This document shows positions 41,701-46,570 of a DNA stretch of 64,000 nucleotides, piece by piece. The DNA lies in assembly GCF_032118995.1 (NCBI RefSeq), contig NC_092665.1, positions 7,683,501-7,747,500 on the forward strand, written 5' to 3'. A model generated the notes under the pieces. That model searched no databases. It had not been told where the DNA came from and saw only the letters and a program-made list of their open reading frames with translations. The position numbers and the translations under genes are program-made. Position 1 is the first letter of the stretch. The number at the start of each line of letters is the position of its first letter. Origin of the DNA: Asterias amurensis. Its lineage: Eukaryota; Echinodermata; Asteroidea; Forcipulatida; Asteriidae.

Positions 41701-44700
41701 TTCGAATGAACCAGGGGCAGAACGGGGTCAACCCGGGGAAGCTTATCGAACGCAACTTATAAAAGGCTAAATTAAAATAACAAATACATATAATTTGATG
41801 AGTTTTGAGATCTGAAGAATACATCTGTCAGAGTTGTTAACAGTATTCCTAATAAAATAGTTTGTAAAATTCAACTTTGACCTACTTCTCCGGTTGCTTC
41901 TTTTTGGTGACTGTGATTTGAACAGGATGTCCTTGTATCATGCCAATTGGTCCAATTATCTCACAGTTGTCAACAGATCCCTCAGAGTAAGGCTCTTCTG
42001 ATTGGACTGTTGGAAATAACACTGAAGCGCTTTCTGAATCATCACTACATGTAAGAGCACACAGAGAGAGTGGAAGATAACAATCAAGCCTGCTTAAAGG
42101 CACTGGACACTATTGGTAATTACTCAAAATAATTGTTAGCATAAATAACTACTTGGTAACGAGCAATAGAGAGCTGTTGATAGTACAAATCATTGTGAGA
42201 AATGGCTCCCTCTGAAGTAAACGATGGGCCATTTAGTCAAAAACTTGACTCCACAAAATGGAGTGCTGTGTTAGTTCATGACGTATAAGGAAAACTGTCA
42301 ATTTTGAGGCATTTTTGTGTGGATCATTATATTCTACTTTTAAAACATCTTCAACCAATGCATTTTATAATGGTTTTCAAGCGCTTTCATAGACCAACCT
42401 GCCCGATCCAAGGCAACGTGTCCCTTTAATGATTTACAGAAACAAGTTATAACATTTCAAGGCATTTTTGCATACTATTAATAATTTGTCATGTCCTTGA
42501 AGTTTGAATCAAAAGAGACTTACACATCCTGATTCCTCTTCTGACCAGCTGAAGATATTTTGCTACTTGCCACGGTAACTGCTTCAATTCCAAAATCCCA
42601 ACCACAACCAGCTCCTTCATCACTAACAAAATACGGTTGTGATATTTGAGACTCTGTCTTTGTGAGATGAGTTGATGATGTCCACGATTTCTCAGCTTCT
42701 AGGTGTAATGAAGCATCACCATCTTGAGAGGAGAGCGGGGGCTTGATCAACATTGGCACCCTCCGCTTACCCCCGTTTGACTTAGATACTTTACACCCTT
42801 CAGTGTCTGTGACAGACCGCCCTCGTATCAGCTTTCCCGCGCTTGTATCCCACACACGTATTTTACAGACTTGTACTTCACAAGTACCCAGACATGCGAT
42901 TATACCCTCACAAAATGCCACATCCCTGACAACAAGACCAACTTGTATCTGCATAAGGTACTCAAAGTCTGGACATTGAGAGAGCATCCCTTGTTGATGA
43001 GTGACAAACCTGTACAAGTACACTGTGTTATTGATTCCTGCAGCCAAGTTACCAGTGGCAGGACAGCAACTGATGCATTGGGCAGGGGTTGGGGTTTGGA
43101 CTTCAATAAGTTCAAACTGGTTTCGTTGTCTTGGGTATTCTTGATCATCATAACTGGAGGTTGCTATGGTGGATCCTCTTTCACATGTTTGCATTTCTCC
43201 TGAGGAGACAAAATACCATATGGATTATGCATCATTCTTACAACAAAGTATGACGCTATCACTACGACATCAGGGCCCAATTTCATGGCTCTGCTTACCG
43301 TAAGCACAGAATCAGCGCTTACAAAAGCAGGGAACTCTGTGCTTACGGCAAGCGTATTTCACAGGTTAGCGGTGAATTTTGGCTTCTGCGCATGCGTACT
43401 CAATGTTACTAGGCATTCTACGCTTTTAAGGCTAGCGCAGAAATTCAGCGCTTGCATGTAAGCGGGGAAAGCTTGCACGTAATCACATCCTAAGTGGAGA
43501 ATTCAGCGGTAAGCAGAGCCATGCGACTAGGCCAGGTGTCAACTTACACCAAACCAAAGGATATTGTTCAAAAAAAATTAATTTTTGAACCACCTGTCAT
43601 ACAGACATAGTTTGCAACATAAGTGTAGTCCTCACAAGTGTCACAGTTCATGCTCACACATGAATTATACTTAAAGGGACACGCTGCCTTCGGTCGAGTT
43701 AGTCTATGAAAAGCATTTGAAACCGTTTGTTATAAAAATGCATATTGGTTAGAAAGATGTTTTTAATAATAATAATAATATTTATTCGGGCAATCACATT
43801 TTACAAGCACATGTACATACATTAAAAATATTTAAGAAAACAAAGTAAAACAACAGTGGGTGCACATGACAGCATAAAAGTAAAAAAAAAAAAACTATCG
43901 CCAAAAGGCGTATGTCTCCTAAAAAGGAGTTTTTAAAGTAGAATATAACAATCTACACAAATATGCCTCCAAATTGTGAGGTTTTCCTTTTACTTCACAA
44001 AATGGCGTGCCGTATTAGTTCACGACGTATAAAGAAAACCATGCAAATATGAGGCATGTTTGTGTGGATCATTATATTCTACTTTTAAAACATCTTTCTA
44101 ACCAATACGCTTTTTATAACAAACAGTTTCAAATGCTTTTCCTCTACCAACTGGCCCGATCCAAGGCAACATGTCCCTTTAACCACCTGTGGAAAAAGAC
44201 TGATTACTTTGGTTAAAGTGTGTATTGGATCGTGGAATCAATTTCTGACTGTTTGCTTTTTAAGTTTTGTACACACCTCCTGCAACTCTTGCACGCACAG
44301 CATTTTGAGGGCCACTCGTCTCCCAGTTGAAATAAATGCGAATGGATGTTGCCTGATGTGTGCCTCCACGTACCTCCAATGCTGCTATGTAGTTACCTAG
44401 GTCATCAATAACAGTTTCCACAAATATTAGAGACAAATAATTTGGACAAAAGTAGCTAGAACATTTATAAACGCTGCTTTCTAATATTTGTAAGGAAAAG
44501 TAGGAGGAGTTTTATGCATTTTGTACATCTTTTCAAGATTAATTTGGAGATAGGGACCTCCAACCAGTACATGCATCAATATTGACCTTTTCATCTTCAA
44601 AGTAATCAGTTAATAAGCAACTCTTCAACAAGTAGTTTGCATTAAAGTTAGTAGTGTACATGTACATGTATACTGCAGTTATTCAACTGTGTATAAGTTG

Positions 44701-45504
44701 TTGGGTTTTTTCTATGTGTTGCATTGTGTACTGACCAATAAGCCCCTGTGCAACACGAATTAAGCAAGTCAGTCACACGACCTCTCTCATCACATAGATC
44801 TGCCACACCCGACCAATAATAACATCCCGCAATTTCGGAAATTATGTCAGTTGTTCAGATGTCAAGCAGCTATTGCTGTGTGAGTAGGACCTAAATACTC
44901 CAGAAACTGATTAATTTTCACCGGTTTGACTCAAACAGGTTGACTTCTATCCATACCCTTAAGTTCTAAGATTGGATTACTGGATATTAACATTAATTTT
45001 TAAAGGCAGTGGACACTATTGGTATTTACACAAAGTAATTGTTAGCATAAAAACTTACTTGGTATTGAGCAATGGAGAGCTGTTCATAGCATAAAACATT
45101 GTGAGAAACGGCTCCCTCTGAAGTAACAGAGTTTTTAAGAAAGAAGTAATTTCTCCATTAAACATTTTAAAGAATTTGAGTGGACTGGTCTGTGACAATA
45201 ACCAAAGGTGTCCAGTGTCTTTAAAACCAACTTGAAAAATTAAGAGTGGTTTATTACTTCAGTAAATGGATGATTTTTGAGTTAACTAACCAGTGGTGCA
45301 GTAAACACCCTGTTTGACAAGCCCAGCTGTTGTAAAGCTATGCTGAAGTGATCCGTGTTCAACTAAGCTATACACATTGATACTGTGCTGCACTGTTGCT
45401 ACAAACATCTGAGTTGGTGATGCAAAAATGGCCAAAGGTTCCTGAGATGGAGTCAGCACCTTCAGATCACCAGCAAACTGATGGCAGGATAAAACATGCA
45501 CCAT
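14611..45504 (-). CDS. HPS3: HPS3 orthologue, BLOC-2 subunit (23 coding exons)
   Basis: HPS3 is the Hermansky-Pudlak syndrome 3 protein. With HPS5 and HPS6 it forms BLOC-2, a cytosolic and endosomal complex that directs cargo to lysosome-related organelles. Coding exons on the minus strand: 45291-45504, 44277-44396, 42524-43199, 41886-42044, 41320-41441, 40631-40702, 39763-39983, 38029-38171, 36488-36705, 35365-35449, 34145-34172 (tentative), 32174-32266, 27731-27885, 26350-26382, 25208-25379, 23714-23812, 22775-22879, 20380-20469, 19818-19881, 17932-18179, 16698-16933, 15296-15411, 14611-14774. All junctions are GT/AG and phases agree throughout, giving 3633 nt, about 1210 residues against 1004 in human. 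Recognition rests on motifs recalled from the human protein: CISCCPATGNLAAG (human CISCCPVKGDLLVG), the ELLFAIYFERM segment, EDLLAIQSLITS and the C-terminal FFLPYL. The extra length sits mainly in exon 3 and exon 20. Introns are heavily colonised by repeats. Confidence 0.93.
15296..15411 (-). CDS. HPS3: HPS3 coding exon 22
   Basis: Encodes (K)WKDLLNMLLERGADLDAKG then GHTDYLQVLT, aligned with human LWWKKLLPELCQRI...YLSSL. Acceptor AACAACAG, donor ACAG|GTCAGA; 116 nt, phase 2 in and 1 out. The end of a family-D MITE lies about 16 nt upstream of the acceptor. Confidence 0.88.
15428..15662 (+). mobile_element. MITE family D, copy 2 (shortened)
   Basis: ACACTATTGGTAATTACTC at the left, and CAAATGTGTCCAGTGCCTT at the right. 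It abuts HPS3 exon 22 on the intron side. Confidence 0.75.
16000..16140. repeat. Short tandem repeat GTGCCAAGTTTGCTAGAT
   Basis: Six to seven units of about 19 bp with the variants GCTAGATGCCAAGTTT and GCAAGGTGCTGAGTTT; in HPS3 intron 21. Confidence 0.75.
16181..16531 (-). mobile_element. tRNA-Leu-derived SINE, copy 1
   Basis: Reverse orientation. The tRNA-like head (GGGATTCGAACCCACA = B box complement; CGGCCACGACACCC) is at the right and the ATT-rich tail at the left. The six forward and reverse copies share GTGTCCTTGAGCAAGACACTT. Diverged and dispersed, so not a functional tRNA gene. Confidence 0.85.
16538..16668. mobile_element. Palindromic MITE family C, copy 2
   Basis: Same ends and GGACTAGTCC core as 1129-1278. 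It lies in HPS3 intron 21, between a reverse SINE and exon 21. Confidence 0.8.
16698..16933 (-). CDS. HPS3: HPS3 coding exon 21
   Basis: Encodes SLITSHCATPTMARQVQHL (human LQSLICGPSFDIASIIPFL) and HIVCLAVLDPPAAMELLIQD (human [20 protein letters not shown]). Acceptor GTGTTACAG, donor AA|GTAAGC; 236 nt, phase 0 in and 2 out. Confidence 0.92.
17420..17735 (-). mobile_element. MITE family D, copy 3
   Basis: Reverse copy containing the palindrome GACCTCAGCTGGGGTC and ending GAGTAATTACCAATAG. In HPS3 intron 20. Confidence 0.8.
17932..18179 (-). CDS. HPS3: HPS3 coding exon 20
   Basis: 248 nt after acceptor TTCCTGCTCTGGATTACTAG; donor CAG|GTAGGC. Begins (G)TEALTFKCFQQAPLVVPS, continues through a basic, Gly/Ser-rich linker and ends CPCCCCNEDLLAIQ. 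Only this frame joins exons 19 and 21. The linker has no clear human counterpart and its first 24 nt resemble an intronic palindrome at 19678. Confidence 0.85.
18249..18951. mobile_element. Nested foldback in HPS3 intron 19
   Basis: Outer inverted arms are 18249-18374 and 18829-18951 (AATGTCTGGTACAATGACTT against AAGTCATTGTACCAGACATT-type sequence). Inserted in the left arm region is an inner foldback, 18380-18716, with arms of about 130 bp beginning GTCTTGGTTCAAGACTCTCC and ending with the complement. It is flanked by the 11-bp direct repeats GCTTTTGTATA (18369-18379 and 18717-18727). No transposase. Confidence 0.82.
19061..19160 (+). mobile_element. MITE family A, copy 2 (partial)
   Basis: Carries CAGACAGTTTCTCTACTCCTA and GTCACGTGGGTGTG as at 1928; in HPS3 intron 19. 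Confidence 0.6.
19471..19633. mobile_element. Foldback hairpin element
   Basis: Arms of about 79 bp (19471-19549 and 19554-19633) around a 4-nt loop; GGCCTGGTTCTTGATAATTT pairs with AAATTATCAAGAACCAGGCC. In HPS3 intron 19. Confidence 0.85.
19660..19705. repeat. Short palindrome related to exon 20 start
   Basis: AAGCACATGAATGTCAAAGC and GCTTTGACATTCAAGTGCTT are inverted around AAGCTT. The right half matches the first bases of HPS3 exon 20 at about 24 positions. Confidence 0.65.
19818..19881 (-). CDS. HPS3: HPS3 coding exon 19
   Basis: Encodes FSGGGCYAKRPEWLDFLAPF (human ACSHYGLIYPWVHVVIS). The acceptor is TTTATCTGTTATAG, not the nearer TTTTCAG, because only the former keeps the frame from exon 18. 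Donor CAAG|GTAATC; 64 nt, phase 0 in and 1 out. Confidence 0.87.
20042..20362 (+). mobile_element. tRNA-Leu-derived SINE, copy 2
   Basis: Head GACTTGGTCGAGCGGATAAG (A box) and GTGGGTTCGAATCCCGGTC (B box), with a CTCAAAC anticodon-like loop suggesting tRNA-Leu(CAA). Followed by a tRNA-unrelated body with CCCAGTGACCAGGGGTAATA. Confidence 0.88.
20380..20469 (-). CDS. HPS3: HPS3 coding exon 18
   Basis: Encodes ELLFAIYFERMEKGMSKGVP then LRHSSRHTHI, a clear match to human ELFFKLTSQYIWRLSKRQP...PLRTSEDLI. Acceptor ATAACAG, donor ATT|GTAAGT; 90 nt, phase 0 in and out. Confidence 0.92.
20640..21010 (-). mobile_element. 5'-truncated L2/CR1-like non-LTR retrotransposon tail
   Basis: The minus strand reads NGQCPTYLSELIQQKVPS, then RYGDRAFSVAAPKLWNTLPP and FKTMLKTHLF, the conserved C-terminus of L2/CR1-type reverse transcriptases. 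The catalytic domain is absent. In HPS3 intron 17, same strand as the gene. Confidence 0.85.
22367..22756 (+). mobile_element. MITE family D, copy 4 (best preserved)
   Basis: Starts TTAAAGGCACTGGACACTAT and ends AATTACCAAAGGTATCCAAT GTCTTTAA, with the central GACCTCAGCTGAGGTC palindrome. Ends about 19 nt from HPS3 exon 17 on the plus map. Confidence 0.88.
22775..22879 (-). CDS. HPS3: HPS3 coding exon 17
   Basis: Encodes DEKEPLSSAANSHLKRFMEE then LVFTKHRHEVLHGAT. Acceptor TTTCTTAG, donor ACA|GTAAGT; 105 nt, phase 0 in and out. Starts at the position of human AKDEDTIPQLL. Confidence 0.87.
23336..23636 (+). mobile_element. tRNA-Leu-derived SINE, copy 3
   Basis: GTGTCGTGGCCGAGCGAATA, a CTCAAGC loop, GGGTTCAAATCCCAGTC, and a (ATT)n tail at the 3' end. 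In HPS3 intron 16. Confidence 0.88.
23714..23812 (-). CDS. HPS3: HPS3 coding exon 16
   Basis: Encodes LIRQQEPESLLIALVQLIDD then NTVSLQTCIKLLK, aligned with human ETQPGLLVASVLGLQKNN...FFKVL. Acceptor TTGAATGTAG, donor AAG|GTATGT; 99 nt, phase 0 in and out. Confidence 0.9.
24092..24545. mobile_element. MITE family B, copy 1
   Basis: Shares with 62006-62460 (opposite orientation) the blocks AACATTCATTATTTG, GAACATTCCATCTTTCAACT, GATCATTCGTTGAAAGATG and AAGAAACGGGTGTAATTTCA. Contains an internal hairpin around CTCGGCTCCGCCTCG. In HPS3 intron 15. Confidence 0.8.
24829..25205 (+). mobile_element. tRNA-Leu-derived SINE, copy 4, abutting exon 15
   Basis: Begins GTCATGGCCTAGTGGTTAAA, then CTCAAGC, CCATGAGCGTCACTGAGTGA and an ATT tail. 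The tail runs up to the GT of the HPS3 exon 15 donor (25206-25207 on the plus map). Confidence 0.87.
25208..25379 (-). CDS. HPS3: HPS3 coding exon 15
   Basis: Encodes WCNLDRLAMCEVYLRLGDLE then LLLQAEDQFSHLAQ, matching human ALKMGDLDMHRNEM...PRLLIQ. Acceptor TTATACTAG; donor CAG|GTAATAATAA, whose sequence from +3 on is the ATT-repeat tail of a SINE (24829-25205). 172 nt, phase 2 in and 0 out. Confidence 0.9.
25776..26125. mobile_element. TIR element with AAGGAACATTACAGAATTGG ends
   Basis: Left end TTAAAGGAACATTACAGAATT and right end CCAATTCTGTAACGTTCCTT are inverted. About 350 bp, no ORF, in HPS3 intron 14. Just before it, 25508-25640 forms a separate imperfect hairpin (AAGGTGCTATAG... / CTAAAGCACCT). 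Confidence 0.75.
26350..26382 (-). CDS. HPS3: HPS3 micro-exon 14
   Basis: A 33-nt exon reading (H)VNFVGCPQTY between acceptor CTATTTCAG and donor AC|GTAAGT. It is the only sequence found that links exon 13 (phase 2 out) and exon 15 (phase 2 in). Both splice sites are strong. Confidence 0.75.
26566..27222. mobile_element. Repetitive element with GGGCGATC motifs
   Basis: Outer ends CCCTGTTTCCACTGGACC and GGATCCAGTGGGAACGCGG are roughly inverted. AAAGGGCGATCA and GTGGGAACGC recur inside. In HPS3 intron 13. The 166-aa and shorter minus-strand ORFs are not recognisable proteins. Confidence 0.55.
27306..27705 (+). mobile_element. tRNA-Leu-derived SINE, copy 5
   Basis: Head GCCGTGGTCGAGCGGTTAGA, CTCAAAC loop, GTGTGGGTGCGATTCCCCAG (a mutated B box), body with AAAAGAACCAAGTGCTCC. 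Ends about 25 nt from HPS3 exon 13 on the plus map. Confidence 0.85.
27731..27885 (-). CDS. HPS3: HPS3 coding exon 13
   Basis: Encodes VTADRILKYFFSLGPQHCSQ then VVLFSKIADQLSPDKTLSVL, aligned with the human AKVVQMFYVAEPKQVPHIL block. Acceptor CAACGAAG, donor CA|GTAAGT; 155 nt, phase 0 in and 2 out. Confidence 0.9.
27938..28254 (+). mobile_element. MITE family D, copy 5
   Basis: Starts TTAAAGGCACTGGACATTAT, ends AATTACCAAACTTGTCTAGT, and lacks the central palindrome. In HPS3 intron 12. Confidence 0.83.
28318..28564. mobile_element. MITE family F, copy 1
   Basis: Rich in CTTACGGCAAGCGTATTTCAC and AGCGCAGAATTCGGCGGTAA motifs, ending AGCCATGAAATAGGGCCC. The 58-bp satellite begins at once after GGGCCC. 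Confidence 0.75.
28565..31417. repeat. 58-bp satellite, about 49 copies, in HPS3 intron 12
   Basis: Unit begins CTGGTTAGCCCAGAGCGTAA and ends GTGTCGTTCTCTATA. Copies are highly uniform; the main variant sites are CACTGTGAG/CACTATGAG, GAGCGTAA/GAGCATAA, and a TAATAG or TAGTAG variant of the junction that recurs in several places. There is no ORF. It is bounded by a family-F MITE and by CCTTCTCTTCTCTCTGCTCA. Confidence 0.97.
31494..32060. mobile_element. TIR element with subterminal GTGCACAAAGACATGAG repeats
   Basis: Ends TATAGACCAATCCGACGCGC and CGCGCCTGGATTTGTCTATA are inverted. Inside, TTAGTTTTGTGCACAAAGAC and CATGTCTTTGTGCACAAAAC are inverted too. About 567 bp without an ORF. Confidence 0.75.
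32174..32266 (-). CDS. HPS3: HPS3 coding exon 12
   Basis: Encodes DTELMTGAGLGMLHYLDWVL followed by FDDSSTLHADQ, corresponding to human ERGLIFYINHSLYENLDEE. Acceptor TTTCTGTGAAG, donor CAG|GTAAAT; 93 nt, phase 0 in and out. The next intron (27886-32173) holds the 58-bp satellite. Confidence 0.85.
32398..32745. mobile_element. MITE family E, copy 3
   Basis: Ends AAGGGACACTTTGCCTTGG and CCAAGGCAACGTGTCCCTTT are inverted; core GCCAAGTTTTTGACTCC. In HPS3 intron 11. Confidence 0.8.
32873..33228 (+). mobile_element. tRNA-Leu-derived SINE, copy 6
   Basis: AGGGTGTCAGGGTCGAGCGT, CTCAAGC loop, GGGGTCGAATCGCGGTCG, CCCAGTGACCAGGGGTAATA and an ATT-rich tail. Confidence 0.86.
33316..33742. mobile_element. 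Candidate TIR element with TATATTGTTATA ends
   Basis: Left TATATTGTTATACCTC and right GTGCAACAATTGTATA are roughly inverted. Interior has repeated GCGCTGGTCGATTTC and GGAATAATTATGTTACC. No ORF of note. Confidence 0.5.
34145..34172 (-). CDS. HPS3: HPS3 tentative exon 11 (donor unsettled)
   Basis: Exon 10 leaves phase 2 and exon 12 opens only in phase 0, so an exon must lie between. After acceptor CGGTTCTTCAAG the minus strand reads (S)ITLLLPYKP, resembling human HLTLPYYKM at the expected place. Ending at CCT|GTGCGT gives phase 0 without another exon. A better-looking donor at 34092 (CAG|GTTGAA) would extend the exon and then require a further small exon; one 25-nt candidate ends GAG|GTAGGA near 33860. 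Confidence 0.5.
34314..34689. mobile_element. TIR element with TTAAAGCCATTGGAACC ends
   Basis: Left TTTAAAGCCATTGGAACCTT and right AAGGGTCCAATGGCTTTAA are inverted, with a GAATTCTCG/GAGAATT-like centre. Related in style to family D but a distinct family. In HPS3 intron 10. Confidence 0.78.
34883..35270 (+). mobile_element. MITE family D, copy 6
   Basis: Starts TTAAAGGCAGTGGACACGTA, ends AATTACCAAAGGTGTCCAGT GCATTTAA. Ends about 95 nt from HPS3 exon 10 on the plus map. Confidence 0.87.
35365..35449 (-). CDS. HPS3: HPS3 coding exon 10
   Basis: Encodes (E)STDCDASSSELRSLYLQSC and then LQLALHYC, aligned with human LKESCAHLGDCY. Acceptor GGTTGATAG, donor AG|GTAACA; 85 nt, phase 1 in and 2 out. 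It follows directly on a family-D MITE (34883-35270). Confidence 0.82.
36488..36705 (-). CDS. HPS3: HPS3 coding exon 9
   Basis: Encodes ATGTSISSKSNTIYIHE and then the helical block AAYLQCMLEGHLLLRTAM, corresponding to human YHHLLYSLDAEIILRAAL. Acceptor TTGATTAG, donor CAG|GTTTGT; 218 nt, phase 2 in and 1 out. Confidence 0.9.
37020..37193 (-). mobile_element. MITE family A, copy 3
   Basis: Reverse-orientation copy: AGCCAGCCGGTTTTAAACAG, ACACCCCTACTTGACGC, and ending GGGGTATTTATGAAT. In HPS3 intron 8. Confidence 0.65.
37303..37370 (-). mobile_element. tRNA-Leu SINE head fragment
   Basis: ACACCAGAGCTTGAGTTTTG and TCTTAACCGCTTGACCACAA are the reverse complement of the A-box and anticodon region of the SINE family; the body is missing. 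Confidence 0.6.
37510..37975 (+). mobile_element. RTE/Jockey-type reverse transcriptase C-terminal fragment
   Basis: Plus strand reads ITYGAETWTTTKLTEQKLCT, then in another frame AKRIWAGHTVRRSDNRWTTR and MDWQPRTGKRR, a pattern typical of the post-RT region of non-LTR elements. Frame-shifted and truncated, followed by a (GAT)n tract. In HPS3 intron 8, antisense to the gene. Confidence 0.82.
38029..38171 (-). CDS. HPS3: HPS3 coding exon 8
   Basis: Starts TCPPATLDVSLVGLEPYLGL after acceptor TTATTGCAG, then LAVSKDHVMLLSRTRDS; donor AG|GTATAT. 143 nt, phase 0 in and 2 out. Its first half, acceptor included, is duplicated three more times in the preceding intron (38212-38590), but only this copy has an intact frame and a donor. 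Confidence 0.9.
38085..38590 (-). repeat. Tandem duplication of the first part of HPS3 exon 8
   Basis: A unit of about 127 bp covering exon 8 bases 38085-38171 plus the acceptor and flank occurs four times (starts at 38085, 38212, 38339 and 38464). The first is the real exon. Copies 2-4 keep the LDVSLVGLEPYL coding and the TTGCAG acceptor in part. Copy 2 acquires an in-frame TAA after CCATATCTATGCCTTACT; copy 3 also has a 2-nt deletion. None has a donor. Confidence 0.88.
39005..39175 (-). mobile_element. MITE family D, copy 7 (partial)
   Basis: Reverse half copy with TTCAGAGGGAGCCATTTCTC and GAGTAATTACCAATAGTGTC, ending in CCAGTGCCTTTAAGG. In HPS3 intron 7. Confidence 0.77.
39763..39983 (-). 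CDS. HPS3: HPS3 coding exon 7
   Basis: Encodes GLCCFFSTSKQGFLYEMQPI through FALTQNGLETYTLHTLAAAL, the NGLETYT motif being typical of the HPS3 middle region. Acceptor TCATTCACAG, donor AAT|GTAAGT; 221 nt, phase 1 in and 0 out. Confidence 0.9.
40631..40702 (-). CDS. HPS3: HPS3 coding exon 6
   Basis: 72 nt encoding (E)VSDDSRTQPSNDMMESHN, bounded by acceptor TTTTGATAG and a good donor, CAG|GTGAGT. It is too short for the automatic ORF threshold and was found by phase continuity. Confidence 0.8.
41320..41441 (-). CDS. HPS3: HPS3 coding exon 5
   Basis: Encodes (K)IKSSLTQLLYRRFIKLNLS and an acidic stretch VENDDD. Acceptor TAATTTAAG, donor GTAACT; 122 nt, phase 2 in and 1 out. The frame fits both neighbours. 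Confidence 0.82.
41510..41758. mobile_element. TIR element TGCGTTCGATAAGCTTCCC
   Basis: Left TGCGTTCGATAAGCTTCCC and right GGGAAGCTTATCGAACGCA are perfectly inverted. The subterminal AGAGCTTATCGAACGATCAC repeats the end. GC-rich interior with CCCCAAGT/ACTTGGGG, no transposase; about 249 bp, in HPS3 intron 4. Confidence 0.85.
41886..42044 (-). CDS. HPS3: HPS3 coding exon 4
   Basis: Starts DDSESASVLFPTVQSEE after acceptor ACATGTAG and includes IIGPIGMIQGHPVQITV. Ends before donor GTAGGT, leaving AA of a lysine codon (phase 2 in and out). An acidic linker followed by a beta-strand-like segment. Confidence 0.85.
42094..42428 (+). mobile_element. Composite of MITE families D and E
   Basis: The left half (42094-42220) is family D (TTAAAGGCACTGGACACTAT to GGCTCCCTCTGAAGTAA). 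The right half is family E, from AAACTTGACTCCACAAAATG to CCAAGGCAACGTGTCCCTTT. Each lacks its other end. In HPS3 intron 3. Confidence 0.78.
42524..43199 (-). CDS. HPS3: HPS3 coding exon 3 (largest)
   Basis: 676 nt from acceptor TCTCCTCAG to donor GTAAGT, phase 1 in and 2 out. It carries the most recognisable block of the protein, QCISCCPATGNLAAG followed by NNTVYLYRF, then DFEYLMQIQVGLVVRDVAFC. The second half is a polar, low-complexity stretch rich in Ser, Lys and Gly that is longer than the human region. At the place of the human clathrin-box-like LLDFE the sequence is CPDFE (about residues 187-191). Confidence 0.92.
43272..43531. mobile_element. MITE family F, copy 2
   Basis: GGGCCCAATTTCATGGCTCT at the left; CGGTAAGCAGAGCCATG at the right, inverted. 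Same interior as 28318-28564. In HPS3 intron 2. Confidence 0.82.
43672..44182. mobile_element. MITE family E, copy 4, split by a nested insertion
   Basis: Outer ends TAAAGGGACACGCTGCC and AGGCAACATGTCCCTTTAA. The family-E sequence stops at GAAAGATGTTTTTA and resumes at TTTTTAAAGTAGAATATAAC after an unrelated 43767-43930 segment that has an (ATA)n start, an A-run, and AAAAGGCGTATG; this is probably a nested retroposed fragment. Confidence 0.77.
44277..44396 (-). CDS. HPS3: HPS3 coding exon 2
   Basis: Encodes (G)NYIAALEVRGG...IRIYFNWET, matching human GDYLVAIEEKN...LRAYVNW. The acceptor is GACCTAG and the donor GTGTGT. Enters and leaves in phase 1; length 120 nt. Confidence 0.88.
45000..45227 (+). 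mobile_element. MITE family D, copy 8 (internally deleted)
   Basis: Starts TTTAAAGGCAGTGGACACTA, ends AATAACCAAAGGTGTCCAGT; the central palindrome is missing. In HPS3 intron 1, about 60 nt from exon 1 on the plus map. Confidence 0.83.
45291..45504 (-). CDS. HPS3: HPS3 coding exon 1 (start codon)
   Basis: Starts with ATG at 45504 (MVHVLSCHQFAG; human begins MVQLYNLHPFG) and encodes the start of the N-terminal domain, including FASPTQMFVATVQHSINVYS. It ends ...ACT G before donor GTTAGT, phase 1, so a glycine codon is split across the junction. An in-frame TAG lies just inside the intron. Confidence 0.9.
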
Positions 45505-46129
45505 GGCTGTGACAGCTTTGACGAGTTACAATGAATCCTGTACATGTAGGGAATGGAAAAACAAATGTCTTCTGTGGTGGATTTCACAAAAAGTTAAGAC
45601 TAGTCTTATCTCGAGTTAGGAAGAGTTACTCATCTTAACTTAGGACTAGCCATACGTTTTTACTATCTCCTAGGTACTAGTCCTAAGTTAGGACTAGTCC
45701 TAACTCTTTGTGAAATCGACCCCAGCTGGTGTAGAATTCAACAGATTCATCGAGAAATCAAGATGGAGTCACGACCATGAGCAGCTAAGTTCATAGCAGG
45801 GATAAGGCTTCCAAATAGTTGTCATCATATGGTCTCTGCAATTCTTTCTAATTTGTCTAATAAATTTATTTATTAATAACACTTACTCCATCTGTCAAAT
45901 ATGATAGTACAGAGCCTTCAACCTCCCGGATGTGAACTGGGGAAATCATCAAGTCATGACAGTGCCTACTACATTGTATACTACCAAGCAAGACGAGTAA
46001 TACAAGATTATAACACCCAGTAGTTTAACAGAACACTACACACTAAGAACACTAAAGAAAAGTCCAACTTCATCACCTTCGACTTCGCCAAATTTTCCCG
46101 ATCAGATGAAAAGATTTTGTTCCAAATGA
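45505..46129. promoter_or_regulatory. Likely HPS3 5' flank
   Basis: The region upstream of the HPS3 ATG. It contains the family-C MITE (45576-45723) and otherwise no gene. I cannot locate a core promoter; the assignment follows from position alone. Confidence 0.35.
45576..45723. mobile_element. Palindromic MITE family C, copy 3, upstream of HPS3
   Basis: Same TIR and internal palindromes. It lies about 70-220 nt upstream of the HPS3 start codon, within the likely promoter or 5' untranslated region. Confidence 0.8.
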
Positions 46130-46570
46130 TGACATCTTGACGATGGCAAAAGTCGATGACATTGAGATAGTATGGATGCGGTGCCAGCTGCGATGGATTG
46201 GACACATCCACAGAATGACCATCGAGAGACCAGTGAAAGCCCTATTTTACAGTGAGCTTGAGGAGGGCACTAGGCGTGCAGGACGTTCCTTTCTGCATTA
46301 CAAGGACGTTTTCAGAAGGACACAAAAGAGGACGTCCTCCCTTACCACCTGGTGTAACCTGGCAACAGACAGAACAACCTGGAGAGCATACACCAGGAAA
46401 GCCTGTAATGACTAAGACACCGAACGGAAGCTGAAGGAGCTTGAAAAGAGAGCACATAGCTATTTCAAGAGAAGAATTTGGCAAGGAATGCCTGTGTCGG
46501 GCAATGGCCCCTACTTTTTTAAACAAAATGAGAAGAAAACAAGAAAGACTCTAAATGGCAAAGAAGACCT
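46130..46570 (+). mobile_element. Non-LTR retrotransposon C-terminal fragment
   Basis: Plus strand reads MRCQLRWIGHIHRMTIERPV, then YSELEEGTRRAGRSFLHYKD and WCNLATDRTTWRAYTRKA, the C-terminal pattern of Jockey/RTE-like polyproteins, then LEKRAHSYFKRRIWQG in frame-shifted form. Confidence 0.82.
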
